Part shown: piece by piece, positions 23,298 through 35,686 of the stretch
Numbering within the stretch: position 1 is the first letter of the stretch
How the letters are laid out: every line of letters starts with the position of its first letter
From: Sycobia sp. Sy_11
Taxonomy: Eukaryota; Arthropoda; Insecta; Hymenoptera; Epichrysomallidae
Reading direction: 5' to 3'
NCBI GenBank assembly: GCA_018907035.1
Contig: JACCIC010000065.1
Coordinates: 310,001 to 374,000, forward strand
DNA: 64,000 bases
The notes under the pieces: generated by a model
Told to the model about the DNA's origin: nothing
The model's input: the letters and a program-made list of their open reading frames with translations, nothing else
The model's database searches: none
Position numbers and translations under genes: made by a program

Positions 23298-25950
23298 AGT
23301 TTACTTGAGAAAAATCAGGTTATAAGGGACTATTGTATTAGGTAATTATTACATAATGGGTGCTAGGTAGGAAATTAAAAAATTGTAAATTTGAAAGTCG
23401 ATAATTGTGATTGAGTTCTTTATTTTATAAAATATAATATAACAAGATTATAAAAATAATGTGATAAATAATGTGTAATTGTTTTAGATAACATAAATTT
23501 CATTAACGGTATTTGTTATAACAATTTTAGTGAAGCATATGTTAGAAATGTAATTAATGAGAATTGATAGAACCGAATCAAATAGTACAAATTCATCAAT
23601 GACAGATGCAGGTTAAAAAAAATTTTTTACAGACTCTTGCCAAAAAATTATTTATATTTTCTCATAACATTTCGTCCATTAATCAATCGACCATTTCAGG
23701 TTAACATTAGTAAAATAACAGAAGGTACATATCAACATGTATTTTAAAATTCTGAAGAGTACTTAAAATTATCATGAGTACTTAACAAAATTTATTTTTT
23801 AATTAATATATTGTTCCTGTGATTGATTAACTTATACTATTTTCTTCTTAAAAATGAGGAAAGATAAAAATCAACAATATAGAATAGACAGAAACGAAGT
23901 TGCGATGCATACATTAGCACTTATTCTGGTCGGATTTTTATAAAGGTGGAAGTAAGTTATAGATTTTTATATCCTAGAAAAAGTATAGATGGTGCAGATT
24001 ACCAACAGCTATTGTTAATTATAATTAATGTACATAAATAAGGCGTATAATATTAATTTGTTTGTTTGTGATATGATGTCTGACATGGATAGCACAAAAA
24101 GATCCAAAAAATTGTAAATAGATATTAAACTATATGAAATATATTTTAAGATCTTATTTGAATTGGTAAATGAGGGCATATTAAATAATGATTGTAGAAT
24201 TCGCTATTAAACAATAGTTGTTTAAATTATTTACACGAGTGGCTAAATGTATAATAGGATAATGGTTTAAAGTTAATGTTATAGCTCCAAGTAACGTGAT
24301 TCGGAAAGGAATTGGACATAATTGAATGCACTACAACTTCTTGATTAGTAGAGCATTGTTTATATTATTATTTTAATATTAGGTAGTTCTGAATATTGGC
24401 TACTAGGAATTTATCTTTCACTTTAAGTGATAAAAAGATAAACAATATAAAGATAAACTAATTTTTATATGAGTTTATAAAAATTGTTACATTTTGGAAT
24501 GTTATCATAAGATGTATTTTAATAATTTAAAAGGCCTTTTCAAAATGCTAAAATTATCTGGATTTTGTTATTTATAAATTTATCTTAATAAATAACTATT
24601 AATATAAATATTTTTAAGTCAAAAGTTCACGTAAAATTGGGTTGAAAATCTTGTTTCAAACAAGTGTGATGAAGATGATGGGAATTTTGTAACAGATTTT
24701 TGAAAGTTTTCCAAATTTAAAGAAAATCAGCTCATCGATTTAAGTAAAAATGCAGGGCATATTCATCATTATATTACAATAATTATGCTAATATAAATAT
24801 TTGAGATATATTTCTAATTATATAACCACAATATTTCTACTTATATAATTAGAAGTATATTAAGAATTTACTAATGTTACAATGAAATTTCGTAGCCAGA
24901 AAATCTCTTTTAAACTTTTACAACATTTCTTTTAGCTATTTCAAACGTTACAGAAAAGATTTATATTTATCGTCTTTACAGATAGTTTTGATTTTTTATA
25001 ATGACGAAGAAAATTTTTATTTTTAACGACTAACCTCGGGTTTACCACCTTATATTTTATTATTCATTTATTTACACTAATGTTTTGATAAAAGATGTGA
25101 CTACCATGTGAAATGATAATAAATAAATTAAAATTTATTTCATATTTATACACATTTTATTTGTAGTTAAATGTTTTTTCCCTTTCAATAATTTTTTTTT
25201 GCACATTTGAATCTTTATTATTTTTAAGCTGAAATTATACTGTTAAGATCGTGAAAAAACATTTTATTCTCCCATAGCTCATCTCGTCGTTCATCGCATT
25301 GCTATACCGACTAAAATCTGAACTGCGATAAAAATTTGTTGCTAGAAAAAAAATATGAACTGAAACATTTCACTATTGTTACACATGTGTAATATTGATT
25401 TGATGATACGCAAATTCTAAAGTATTAGTTAATGTAAATATAAAAATGTATATAATTACTATCAATGAAATATTACAAAAACTACCGATTCTATAAATTA
25501 AATAAAGATCAATGAAATAGTAAAACAAGACGTAATACAACAATACTAATAATCAAAATATATTTATATTAAGTGAAATAAGATATAGATAAAATAAATA
25601 AGATAAAAGTTAATAAAAGGAACGTATATTCTTGAATCTTAAGAAAGTCGCAAAACTTCATACGCCTACCGCGATCCTGTAAATCAATTACAACCCCTTC
25701 TTTTTCTCTTTCCCTCTCTTTCTCTCTCCCTTCAATACCGCCCCACTTATCTATTATGTATTTCTCCTATTTTTTTCGCTCCTTTTTTTCTCCTGAAGTC
25801 GGCATTTGCCTATTCACGTGCACATTTTCTGGTTGAACCGCAAAAACCTTGCCTGCGGAATTTGCCACGCAACTATTTCATAAACATTAGAAAAATTGGA
25901 TAAGCTAATTGCTAATTACTTGTTAGCCTTCGGGTGGCTTACATCGAAAT
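23298..25950. other. AT-rich intergenic region
   Basis: No credible coding segment, RNA gene or transposon motif was found. A pyrimidine-rich tract lies at about 25690-25800. Confidence 0.6.
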
Positions 25951-25957
25951 ATATATT

Positions 25958-26190
25958 GGGTTTGCAAATTAAAAAGGTCGTATTCTGAATAAATGTAAGG
26001 GCTTTATTTTAATAACAAAATGACAAAATACATTATTTAAAATATTGTCAAGTGCTAGCTATGGCTTTTATGTCTTAAAATTCAGGCAATTTCTAGATTG
26101 TGTTCTGATCCCAAACTAAATACAGCATTATGTTCATTGCAGGAGCATGGTTTCAACATTTTCTGTCTTTGGTATTATACCCCCTCCCCC
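25958..26190 (-). mobile_element. Possible mariner-type terminal fragment
   Basis: The sequence TTGGGTTTGCAAATTAAAAA after a TA (about 25957) looks like a mariner terminal repeat, and the following minus-strand sequence has AATAAAGC near the end, as in mariner 3' regions. No transposase motif or second terminus was found. Confidence 0.3.
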
Positions 26191-26374
26191 TCAAGATTCG
26201 CCAATTCAAACTCATAAACCCTAAAATCTATTAATATCTTTCACAAAATAATTTGAACAATCTAATACAATACAAATAAGATATTTAAAAAATACTGAAG
26301 TATAATCGTTGTAAATGAAATGTTTTCGATCGTAAATTATATTTGATTATTTATTTAATAAATAAATAACATCT

Positions 26375-27590
26375 AACACGGATTTAGGAAAGGACGGTCG
26401 ACAATTGAGGCTGTAGGTGACGTGACGGACATCTTTCACTCAGCGAACAGCTGCTGCCTTGCGATCAGACCACTGGTTCTACCGGTGACCCTAGATGTCT
26501 AAAACGCCTTTAAATCCGCGAAATGGTTAGAGATACTGGCAGTGCTGGAGTCTACTTTCAAAATTGACTCCTACCTTCTATGTATCATACGAGACTATCT
26601 ACGGAATCGAGAACTGAGGTACGAAAAATTGGACGGAAAGAAATGGAAACGCGTGACAGCGGAGGTGGCGCAGGGTTCCATACTGGGCCCCGACTGGAAC
26701 ATACAGTACGACGGCTTACTAAGACTAGGCATGCCCTTAGATGTACACCTCCTCGCCTATGCTGACGATGTCGCAGCCGTGATAGTCGCACGTAACTATC
26801 ACTTGATTCAGTTAAAACAGAATCGTCAACTAAATCTCATAAGACGGGTGACTGAATGGATGACAGATCACGGACTACAGTTTGCGCCGCAAAAGATCGA
26901 GTTATTGCTGTTGATTCGTAGATTTATAGACACGATGGTTCCGATAATGGTAGGGACGGAAAGATGGCTTCAGCTATGAATCGTGACAAATGCTGCAGCA
27001 GAAAAGACCAAAGCTTTAAGTAGACTGATGGTCAACACGAATGGACCTAGCCAGAACATACGTAGATTGCTGATGAGAGTCACCCAGTCGATTTTGCTTT
27101 ACGAGGCGGAAGTGTGGGCCAACGCGATGAAAAGAAAATGAGTGAACGCAATGAAAAGCGTACAATGGGTGAGCGCGTTAAGAATAGCGTGCACGTATCG
27201 TACTTTGTCTGAGAGCACGGTTTTTATGATCGCTGGGGTCATTCTTATCGATCTGTTCGCGGATGAATGGAAGCATATTCACAAGCGGGGTTCAAATATT
27301 GGAAGGGAAGACGCTGCGACTGAAGAATTGATAAAGAAGATCGAGACGTGGCAGAGACGGTGGACGACGAACAAACGAGGATAATGGACGAAAAGACTAA
27401 TACCTGAAATCGTCCCGTGAAAAGAGAGGCAATACGGGGAGGCGAACTTCTACCCTACCCAATTTATTTCGGACATTGATACTTCCGTAAGTATCCCTGC
27501 AGGATGAAGAGGATTATCTGTCCAGAATTCAAGTATTGCTGATGGGCTTAGAACGATACGGAGCACAAGACATGAACCAAAAATGCAATT
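26375..27590 (+). pseudogene. R1-clade LINE reverse transcriptase fragment
   Basis: The 5'-truncated pol of a non-LTR retrotransposon. It starts at HGFRKGRSTIEAV (about 26375), loses frame at a stop after VTLDV, then runs open at 26542-26979 with QGSILGPDWNIQYDGLLR and the catalytic YADD at 26758-26769. Later frames contain thumb and C-terminal blocks such as ALRIACTYRTLSES, ETWQRRWTT and RLIPEIVP, then FYPTQFIS. The expected Cys/His knuckle after that is too decayed to read. Several stops and frameshifts make it inactive. The order of blocks fits the R1 clade; no endonuclease domain or poly(A) end was identified. Confidence 0.85.
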
Positions 27591-28625
27591 TTTACTACTG
27601 ATATATTTTTGTTATAAGCCCATACAGCTTCTATATATTTATATAGGTAACTTGATTGTAGCTCCGTTTTCGTCGGTGACGTCATAGTTCACAAAGTCGC
27701 ATTTAAAACATGGTTCAATGTGAGAGTGCAAAACAAAAAAATTCATTAAAAAATTATAATGCAGAATATAAAGGTTCCAGGTATATTTGATTATTTTATC
27801 ATTAAACTATTATTTAAAAAATAGAATTATAAAAAGAGCAAGTTTCCATTTGTGATTCATGTAAGGTATTTTATATCTATTTTGATGATATAGTCGCAAA
27901 GTATCACCAATATATATATATATAGCATATACTATAATCCAGAAGCAGGCGATAAATTTTTGTTGATCATTTCACAAAAGCTGAACTCTTCACTAATGCT
28001 TTATTTTCTATTTCTAGTACACGAATGGATCCTCCTCTCGGTTGATATCTTGTTCTTTGATTGTGGAAAACTCATTAAAAAAACATGAAGAAGAAATAAC
28101 ACAATAGCTGAAGAATAAACTTTAAAAATTATTATACTTGTATTTATAGGTGTGTTGGTTATGAATAACGTAACGTAATGGCTTTTGGCGAGAATGAAAT
28201 TTTTATTGAAAAAGAAAAATATAAGAAAAAATATTTTAAACAAAAATTGTTAATCTCAAATAAATATATATTTTTTATTCCATATTTTTTTGCAGTGCAA
28301 ACAATATTTATGAAGAAAAATTAAAAATGTCTATCTTGTGATTCCCTAAAGCATAGGCTATCACACATATGTATGTGGCAATAGGTGTGTGGTCGAATTG
28401 TAAAGAATCGCAGAAATAATTTATAAATACTTGATTTGAAGAGATTTAACTTTTTTTGTCACTACTAATTCGTTACTTACTTTCTCAGTTTTTCAAACTT
28501 ATTCTCCAATTCAAAAACAATGGCAAGCACTTTTAGGAAAGGTTAAAGTAAAAATTTATGGTTAGAATACGAAGATTATTTTTTTGGATTAAACAATTTT
28601 GAAATATTAAGGATGGAAACATACT

Positions 28626-29000
28626 GTTAATCGAGATAGTTATCACCAAAAAAAAAAAAAATTCTACCATTGCTTACAATTTTGTCTAATTTAAAATTCG
28701 TTGCAAAAGTTGTAAAATACGAGGTACAGTGGTATAGACACCGTTTAATGTAAACCAATATACAATGTCTTACCAGGTAATAGAGTGAAACACATTTCTC
28801 TCGATTAATACACTTTAATGCAACAATTATGTCAAAATGTTGTTAATTGAGGTAGCTACCATTAAAACGAAAGAATTTGATACCATTTTAATTTGTATTA
28901 AACGAAAATTTGTTCTGAAAGCCACAAAATATGATATGAGGTGTGAAAAAACTGTAAATTCGTTATAAATCAATGAATGAAATGAAACGAGAAAACTGCA
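28626..29000. repeat. Possible diverged tandem duplication
   Basis: A block starting GTTAATCGAGATAGTTATCA (about 28627) is echoed about 225 bp later by GTTAATTGAGGTAGCTACCA (about 28850), and the following 100 bp remain similar (GTTGCAAAAGTTGTAAAATA against GTTCTGAAAGCCACAAAATA). The match is by eye. Confidence 0.35.
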
Positions 29001-30038
29001 TGGTAATGATATCTATAAGATTTGTTTGTAATATTTTTTTCTAATGATGAAACTTTTGCTATTTTAAGAAAAAAGTTCGAGAACCCATTATTTTTATGGT
29101 TTTTAACGTGAAACTTTAAGTTTGACTACGATATTCTACTACGATATTTTGAATGAGGATCCTACAAAATATAAGTGGATAAATTTTTATTAAAATATAC
29201 CGATCTTCAGGGGAATTCAAGATGGAACTGTTAAATTTCTATCCCAAAATTTCGTTCCACTAAAAAAATAAATAGAACGAAAATATATATTTTGATTTGA
29301 TCTACGATTTAAATTTGAAATATTTTTTGAAATTTTCCCTCTTTTTTGAGATAAATTTTCTAGTAATAAATAATATGGTACAGTCTGCAAATTTGCAAAA
29401 TGAATTGAGGTGTGCCAGAATAATTTTAAGGATGACACTCAGTGCGCGCCCTCAAGATTTACGGCCGCCGGGCACACTCAAATTCATTTTTCAAACTTGA
29501 AGACTGTGGCCGATAATTGTTGAATTACAAGAAATCATTTTGTTTAATTATTTTCTAAAGATTTTTTGGAAAAAGAGAATCGTCAAACTGTTGAGGCTAC
29601 GGCGCATGATGCGCTCATATCGAGGGCTGTATCAGGTGATATATAATATTGTTATTTGTATGTGTAAACCGATAGTGGACGATTTTGGCAATAGTTTTGT
29701 CATAAAATTAATCTCGGTTCGGTTAGACACTGTCTCAAGTTTAGCGAAATTAGTTTACTCGTTTAAATTTTTTTACATTTGTACGGGATGAGCGGAAGCA
29801 GATATTCTGAGCGGAAATTGATTTTACTTCCGTTACTCTCGAATCTTCTACTCCCGACTCTGCGATAGTCGAACATGCCATAAGAATTATTCGTTTTAAA
29901 AAGCAATTGGAAAAAGTTTTGCAGCGAGAAACAAGAGGAAAGAGGGACAAAGAAAAAATTGAAATTAAAATTTAATTTTATAATACAGAAGCCGATATCA
30001 GAATTTTTTCTCCACATGTGTTGAGTTACCAACTCTTT

Positions 30039-30293
<255 letters not shown>

Positions 30294-33200
30294 TATCACG
30301 CGCCATAGATTACGTTCCATTTGCCTAAGTAAGCTCAATTCGTAGGTCTCCATTAGTCTATATTTTGAGTAGAGAGGGCCATGCTAGAATGCCTATATAT
30401 GCCAGTATTCCTATATTGTCTATCTGCTATCGACTACGCATCAAAGTAGCGGAATTGATTCTAGTATCCATCCTTTTGTACTCTTGATCGATATAAAGAA
30501 ATTGAATAGCCTTTTTCTTTTTTTTCTTTTTTCATATCCAGTAAGCTTTCATAAACAATGTTCGCGCAGTCTCTGTACTTTACTTTATATATTTATGATA
30601 GAATAAGAGTCAAAGTCAAACAGATAAGTGTTTAGCAATTGTAATTCCGAGATAATGTATCAGTAATATTTAATTAATTTATAATATGGAAATATTGTGA
30701 AAAGAAAAAATGTTTGCTTAAAGGGACTATGCATATATACCTGGAGTGAATTTTAAAAATTTTATTACCATATATACCTTTCGCGATAGATTTATGCAAG
30801 TACATAAGTGTACTTGACAATAAGAGCCGTTTATAGTCGATCCTAAGAAAGAATACAAAAAATGTTAGACATTCATCGATTGCAAAAGAATTATTTCACC
30901 TTTGTTTCGATAAATCGCGAAGATAAATAACAAAGTCTTTCAGCGAGACAATGCTCTTCTGACGCGGGCCGAAAACGTCCGATTCGCGCAAACACCGTCA
31001 AAACGAGGCCTCTGCGGGTTACTTTCGCAATTAGATTGATTTCGAAATTCGGGTCAATCCGTAATTATACCGTGTGCATCGGCGAACCTCTGCCCCCTTC
31101 CTCACTATCCAACAGAACAATAAGAATTAAAATAAGAATAAAATCACTTATTGTTTTGTATTATTTTGTCGCGTGTATAAACCACAAGCGATAATCTAAC
31201 TATTCATATTCACTGTTCTTATAGCCGCCACGTGCTACTACTTTACTACAATTCGCTTTATTTTTAAAAGAGTTCTCGGAGTAAATAGATTGTATACGTT
31301 TACTCTCTATTGATTTGTCATGTATACATAGTAGTAAAAGTCCTGCATGCGTTCGGCGTTCGTTAGTTAATATTTGTTTGGGTTTATATACATGTATACA
31401 TGAACTGTTTTATTTGCCTTATATCGAGCAGGAGATCATTTTATTTTCCGAAATTCTTCCTATATTCATAAATTTTTTTTTAATATATAATAACATTTGA
31501 GTAAATAGAACTGGTCTGAATGAGATTTTTTTTTAATTGAAAGTGAAATGTTTTAAAAATCTTTCGATATTATATTAAATATCGGTATAATGATTAGCGG
31601 AAAATGTATTTTATTGAATATGTATCAGAGACAGTTTTGAATTCTTTTATTTTTATAATTACACTCTATTAGTTAGGGAAGGTTACATAAGAATACAATG
31701 TGTGCTCTTGATAAAAAAATACTATTTATTTCTATTTAATGTATAGTCATTTAACAATCAATTTAGCTGAAATTTGAATAACAATTATGTAAAGCATATA
31801 GGCAATAAACTTTTAAAATAATCTTATCAGTTTTATAATTATAATTGTAGTTTTCAACAAATCATATACCATAGATTAGAGACATTCCTTGTAAAATTAA
31901 TTTTGGATACTGTATTAGTAGGCGTTTTCTACTTTCTTCAATCATTTTATCTGAGTTATACATAGTAAGGTAAATTTATTTATTATTTTACTTTTATAGT
32001 TATACTGATTTAAAAGTGTCTTCTGCAACAGGTAAAAGGTACATTCATTATAAAACTTTCATGCGAATAATCATTTATTTTCTATTGTTAATAATTTTGT
32101 AGGAAGAACATTTTATTATTTAATGAATTAAATAATAAAATAATAATCACTACTTTATTATTTTTAAGATTAAAATTATTGATAATATCTGATTAAATAT
32201 TTGGTAAAAATGTATAATTCTAATTAATTTTTAGATTTAGATTTATATATATATATATAATTGGAATATCATTTTTTTTGAGATGTAAATTACGTGTAAT
32301 TTCATTGAATAGAATTAAAAGTTAATAGAAGCATTAATTTTATATATCCTGATAACTCTCTATTTATAGTGTTTTCTTTAAAAATTTGCTTAAGACAGTT
32401 TGAATTCAAGATATTATAAAATCGGTGCTTTTGTAGACAACCGAATTCTGGAAACGCTAAGCAAAGATATACAATCAATATGTAAGTAGACTGTGTCAAT
32501 AAGTCGTTCGACTAAATCACACGTCGCCTATTATTTAGATAAAATTTTGTTCTTGCAAATAGATAGAATGAGTATCTTAATGATACAAAAAATTCCATAT
32601 TGATAATATATTCTATTTTTTCTTTTTTCGTAGAGAAAATATATGATTTTATCAAGGTCAGTTGTCTATAAATAATTATAATTCAATGTTAAGGCTAGAG
32701 GTTGCACAGTAGTATAAATATCGATATTCATTTTACAGAAAGACATTGTTAATATTTTTTTGTGAAAGTAATTCTATAATGATGGAGTTACATTTTAATT
32801 ATTTTAAAAGATATCATGCATCAAGAAAAGTAGGTTTTTCTTATTGTTTAATTATAAACTATCATATAATCGTGGAACAGGTAATAAAATTTCATATTTA
32901 TAACAATTTTTTATCATTTTTATTTTAAACACAATGATAAAATGCTATCACAAAATTTTTCTTAATTTGCAGAACTTTAGAGGGTAGTAAAATAGTAAAA
33001 AGGCGTTAATGAAACGAAATGAAGATCTCCAAACATTTATATAAAAATACTATTACTTTTCTAATCTTTTCTAGAAGTAACATTAATTTTTATTTTAGAA
33101 ACAATATTCAATGATATTTTGTACTACTTATATATTTGATTTTTAAATACTTGAAACGATTTTATTCTATAACTTTTTAGGTATAATACATATATTATGT

Positions 33201-34639
33201 ATTTATAGAGTATCACATCAGCTTAGTATTCAATTCAATACAAATGAAAATCTGAAATTCTCTTCATATAGAATTTTTATATTTAGAACTACTTTGCTTT
33301 TACATATTTATTATAGCTATTGACTGAACCTAAAGAATTACAATAGTATTTTGCTATTTATTCAATTCATTGAACAAAATTAAATTATTAATATATTGTA
33401 TTATCAATAATGCGTGTAATATGTTGAAGAAGTATTCAAATTTAAGATGTGACTCTACAAGTCGAAATTTGGTTATGGTACTTATTTTATCAAAATTAAA
33501 TCATTTTTATATAGTAAAATAGCTTTCGTATAAAATAATATAACTTCGATCCGTTCATTTTCATCTGATGCGCCGTAGATAACATTATTTTGTTTTAAAT
33601 TACATGCTTGGATAAAGAAAAAAACAATTTGGAAATGAATTGGTATACAGATTTTAAATTTATAGTCATTTATAATTTGAATACTATGTTGTAAAATCAG
33701 ATATAATATAACATTCTAAACGGTATACAAAAAGTTTATAGTATTCTGATGGTAATGTGTATTTATTTCCTATGTCCTTACATTCTTGTAAGGTCATGTG
33801 TGTAATTTGTTCTTCAAATTGAAATCAGTGAAAATTGGTTTAATATTAAAAAGCAATAACGTATTCAACGTTATTTACTGCGCAAATCGTAATTACACTG
33901 TGTAATAAGTGGAATATTTACTAATTTTTTAGTCCAAATTTTATTGTTTTTTTTTGTTTTAGTGAGATATTTTTTAGTATTTTTATGGTGATTCAACATA
34001 TAATTCTTGACTACTTCCAGCAACTAAAAAGATCAAATGATTTGTAAATATAAATCAGATCGACGAAGAGAGCATCAATCGATCGAAGATTTCTTTCTTT
34101 CATAAAATTATATATGTCCCTGCATTTATTTAGCGATTTTATGAAATTTTTTAAAAAGAGAGAGATTCTCATCCATGGACTGCTCTAATTAATTCGCCAT
34201 TCGTAAAGTTTGTTAGTTAAATACAAAAATTATGTATATCTGCTTTAAATTTAAAAATAACTTCTTTTGAACGTTAACTATAAGAAATTCAGTCCAAACA
34301 AAATTTTCAATAAATATTGAATATATAAATGAAATAAAAAGAATCTATAGAAATTTTTTAAAGATTGAGCAGCTTGCTTTCTAGTTGCGTCATCTGTTTT
34401 TATCAATCTCTAGTACTTAATTTGCAGTTAATCGGCAGTTAAGGGTCTTTAATGAGGCTAATCTGGTACCATCATAAAAAGGAGGCGAATATATAATGCC
34501 ATCATTTTTATTCTTTCAGAAACTATTGGTGAGGCAGTGTTTTTATTGCCTTTCAGACACATCGCCTCGCCAAGTGTTTATGCATTCTGCTGCTACTGTA
34601 TGGGGGTAACTCCACCGAAGCCCACACAATCCTCCGTCC

Positions 34640-35686
34640 CTGACGCGCATGGACACGTGCCATCGGCCTATAAACTTTATACAGATGGATGGCGCGCGCT
34701 CGCCGCCACCGCTTGCATTATATGATATATGGAATCACGTACGGGGCGAGTGTAAAACACGGCGTACGTGTAATATACGGAGCGCAGTCGACGCCGGGAC
34801 GCTTGCAAGTACGGGCGCACGTATACTATATCGTCGCAGGATTTTCATCCGGGCGATCGATCGATCGATCATACACATACACACCCACACACACACTGCC
34901 AGCGCAATTAGACTCGATCGTGCGCTGTGCGTGAGTCCGTGTGTGCCAGAGCTCGCCAGGAAAGGAGAAGGGGGGGAGGGGGAGGAGGAGGAGGCGGAGT
35001 CCTTTTTATGTATCGGGGAGCGCGTGGAAATAGCCGCGAGGCCCGCTGAATAAATGATCGGGGCGAGGCGGGCGGCTCGCGCCGCGGCGAAAGACCGACC
35101 GATCGCTCGGCACCGAGGTCCGGCCGCGGCCAAGGCTGCCGCTCCCCCCTCCCGCCGCCGGGCCCTTGATTCATAATAGAGCAGCGGAGGGGGCGGGGCG
35201 GGCGGGCGTCGGGCGCGTAGCCGCATCGGGGTGCATCGGGCTCATCGATTGCGCCCGCGTCGATTCGCCGTCGCGCGCGCGCCATCGCGTCCCGGCCGCC
35301 GATCGACGCCCGCGGCGAGCGCGCGGCACCGGCTCAGCGCCCCCGCATTCAGCGCCGCCGCCGGTGACGTCGGCGCGCGCCTCGCTCCTCGGGTCGCGCG
35401 GGGACGATGCCTGCGTGATATACGTTCGCGCAACGCGCGCGAGCGCGAGTCCCGGTACACTGGCGCGCCGAGAAATCGCAACGAGGGAAGTGAAAGTGCG
35501 CGAGGCGCCGGTGCCGCCCGGTTTGCGTATACGTGCAGGGGCGCGCATATACAATAGGCACAAGTACGCGTTGCCGATGGGGAGGACGGCGCTGCCGCGC
35601 GAGACCGGGGGTGCATGAGAGCGCGACCGAGGCACTCGTGGGGACCGAGGGGGCCGGCGGCCTCCGTCCGCGGCGCCTGGGAGAGG
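34640..35686 (+). promoter_or_regulatory. CpG-rich promoter and 5' leader of the anoctamin gene
   Basis: Base composition changes abruptly from AT-rich to very GC- and CpG-rich at about 34.6 kb and stays so into exon 1. The block includes a GATC tandem (about 34855-34870), a CA-rich stretch (about 34873-34900) and purine-rich runs. In-frame and out-of-frame ATGs occur upstream of the chosen start. Where transcription begins cannot be told from sequence. Confidence 0.55.
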
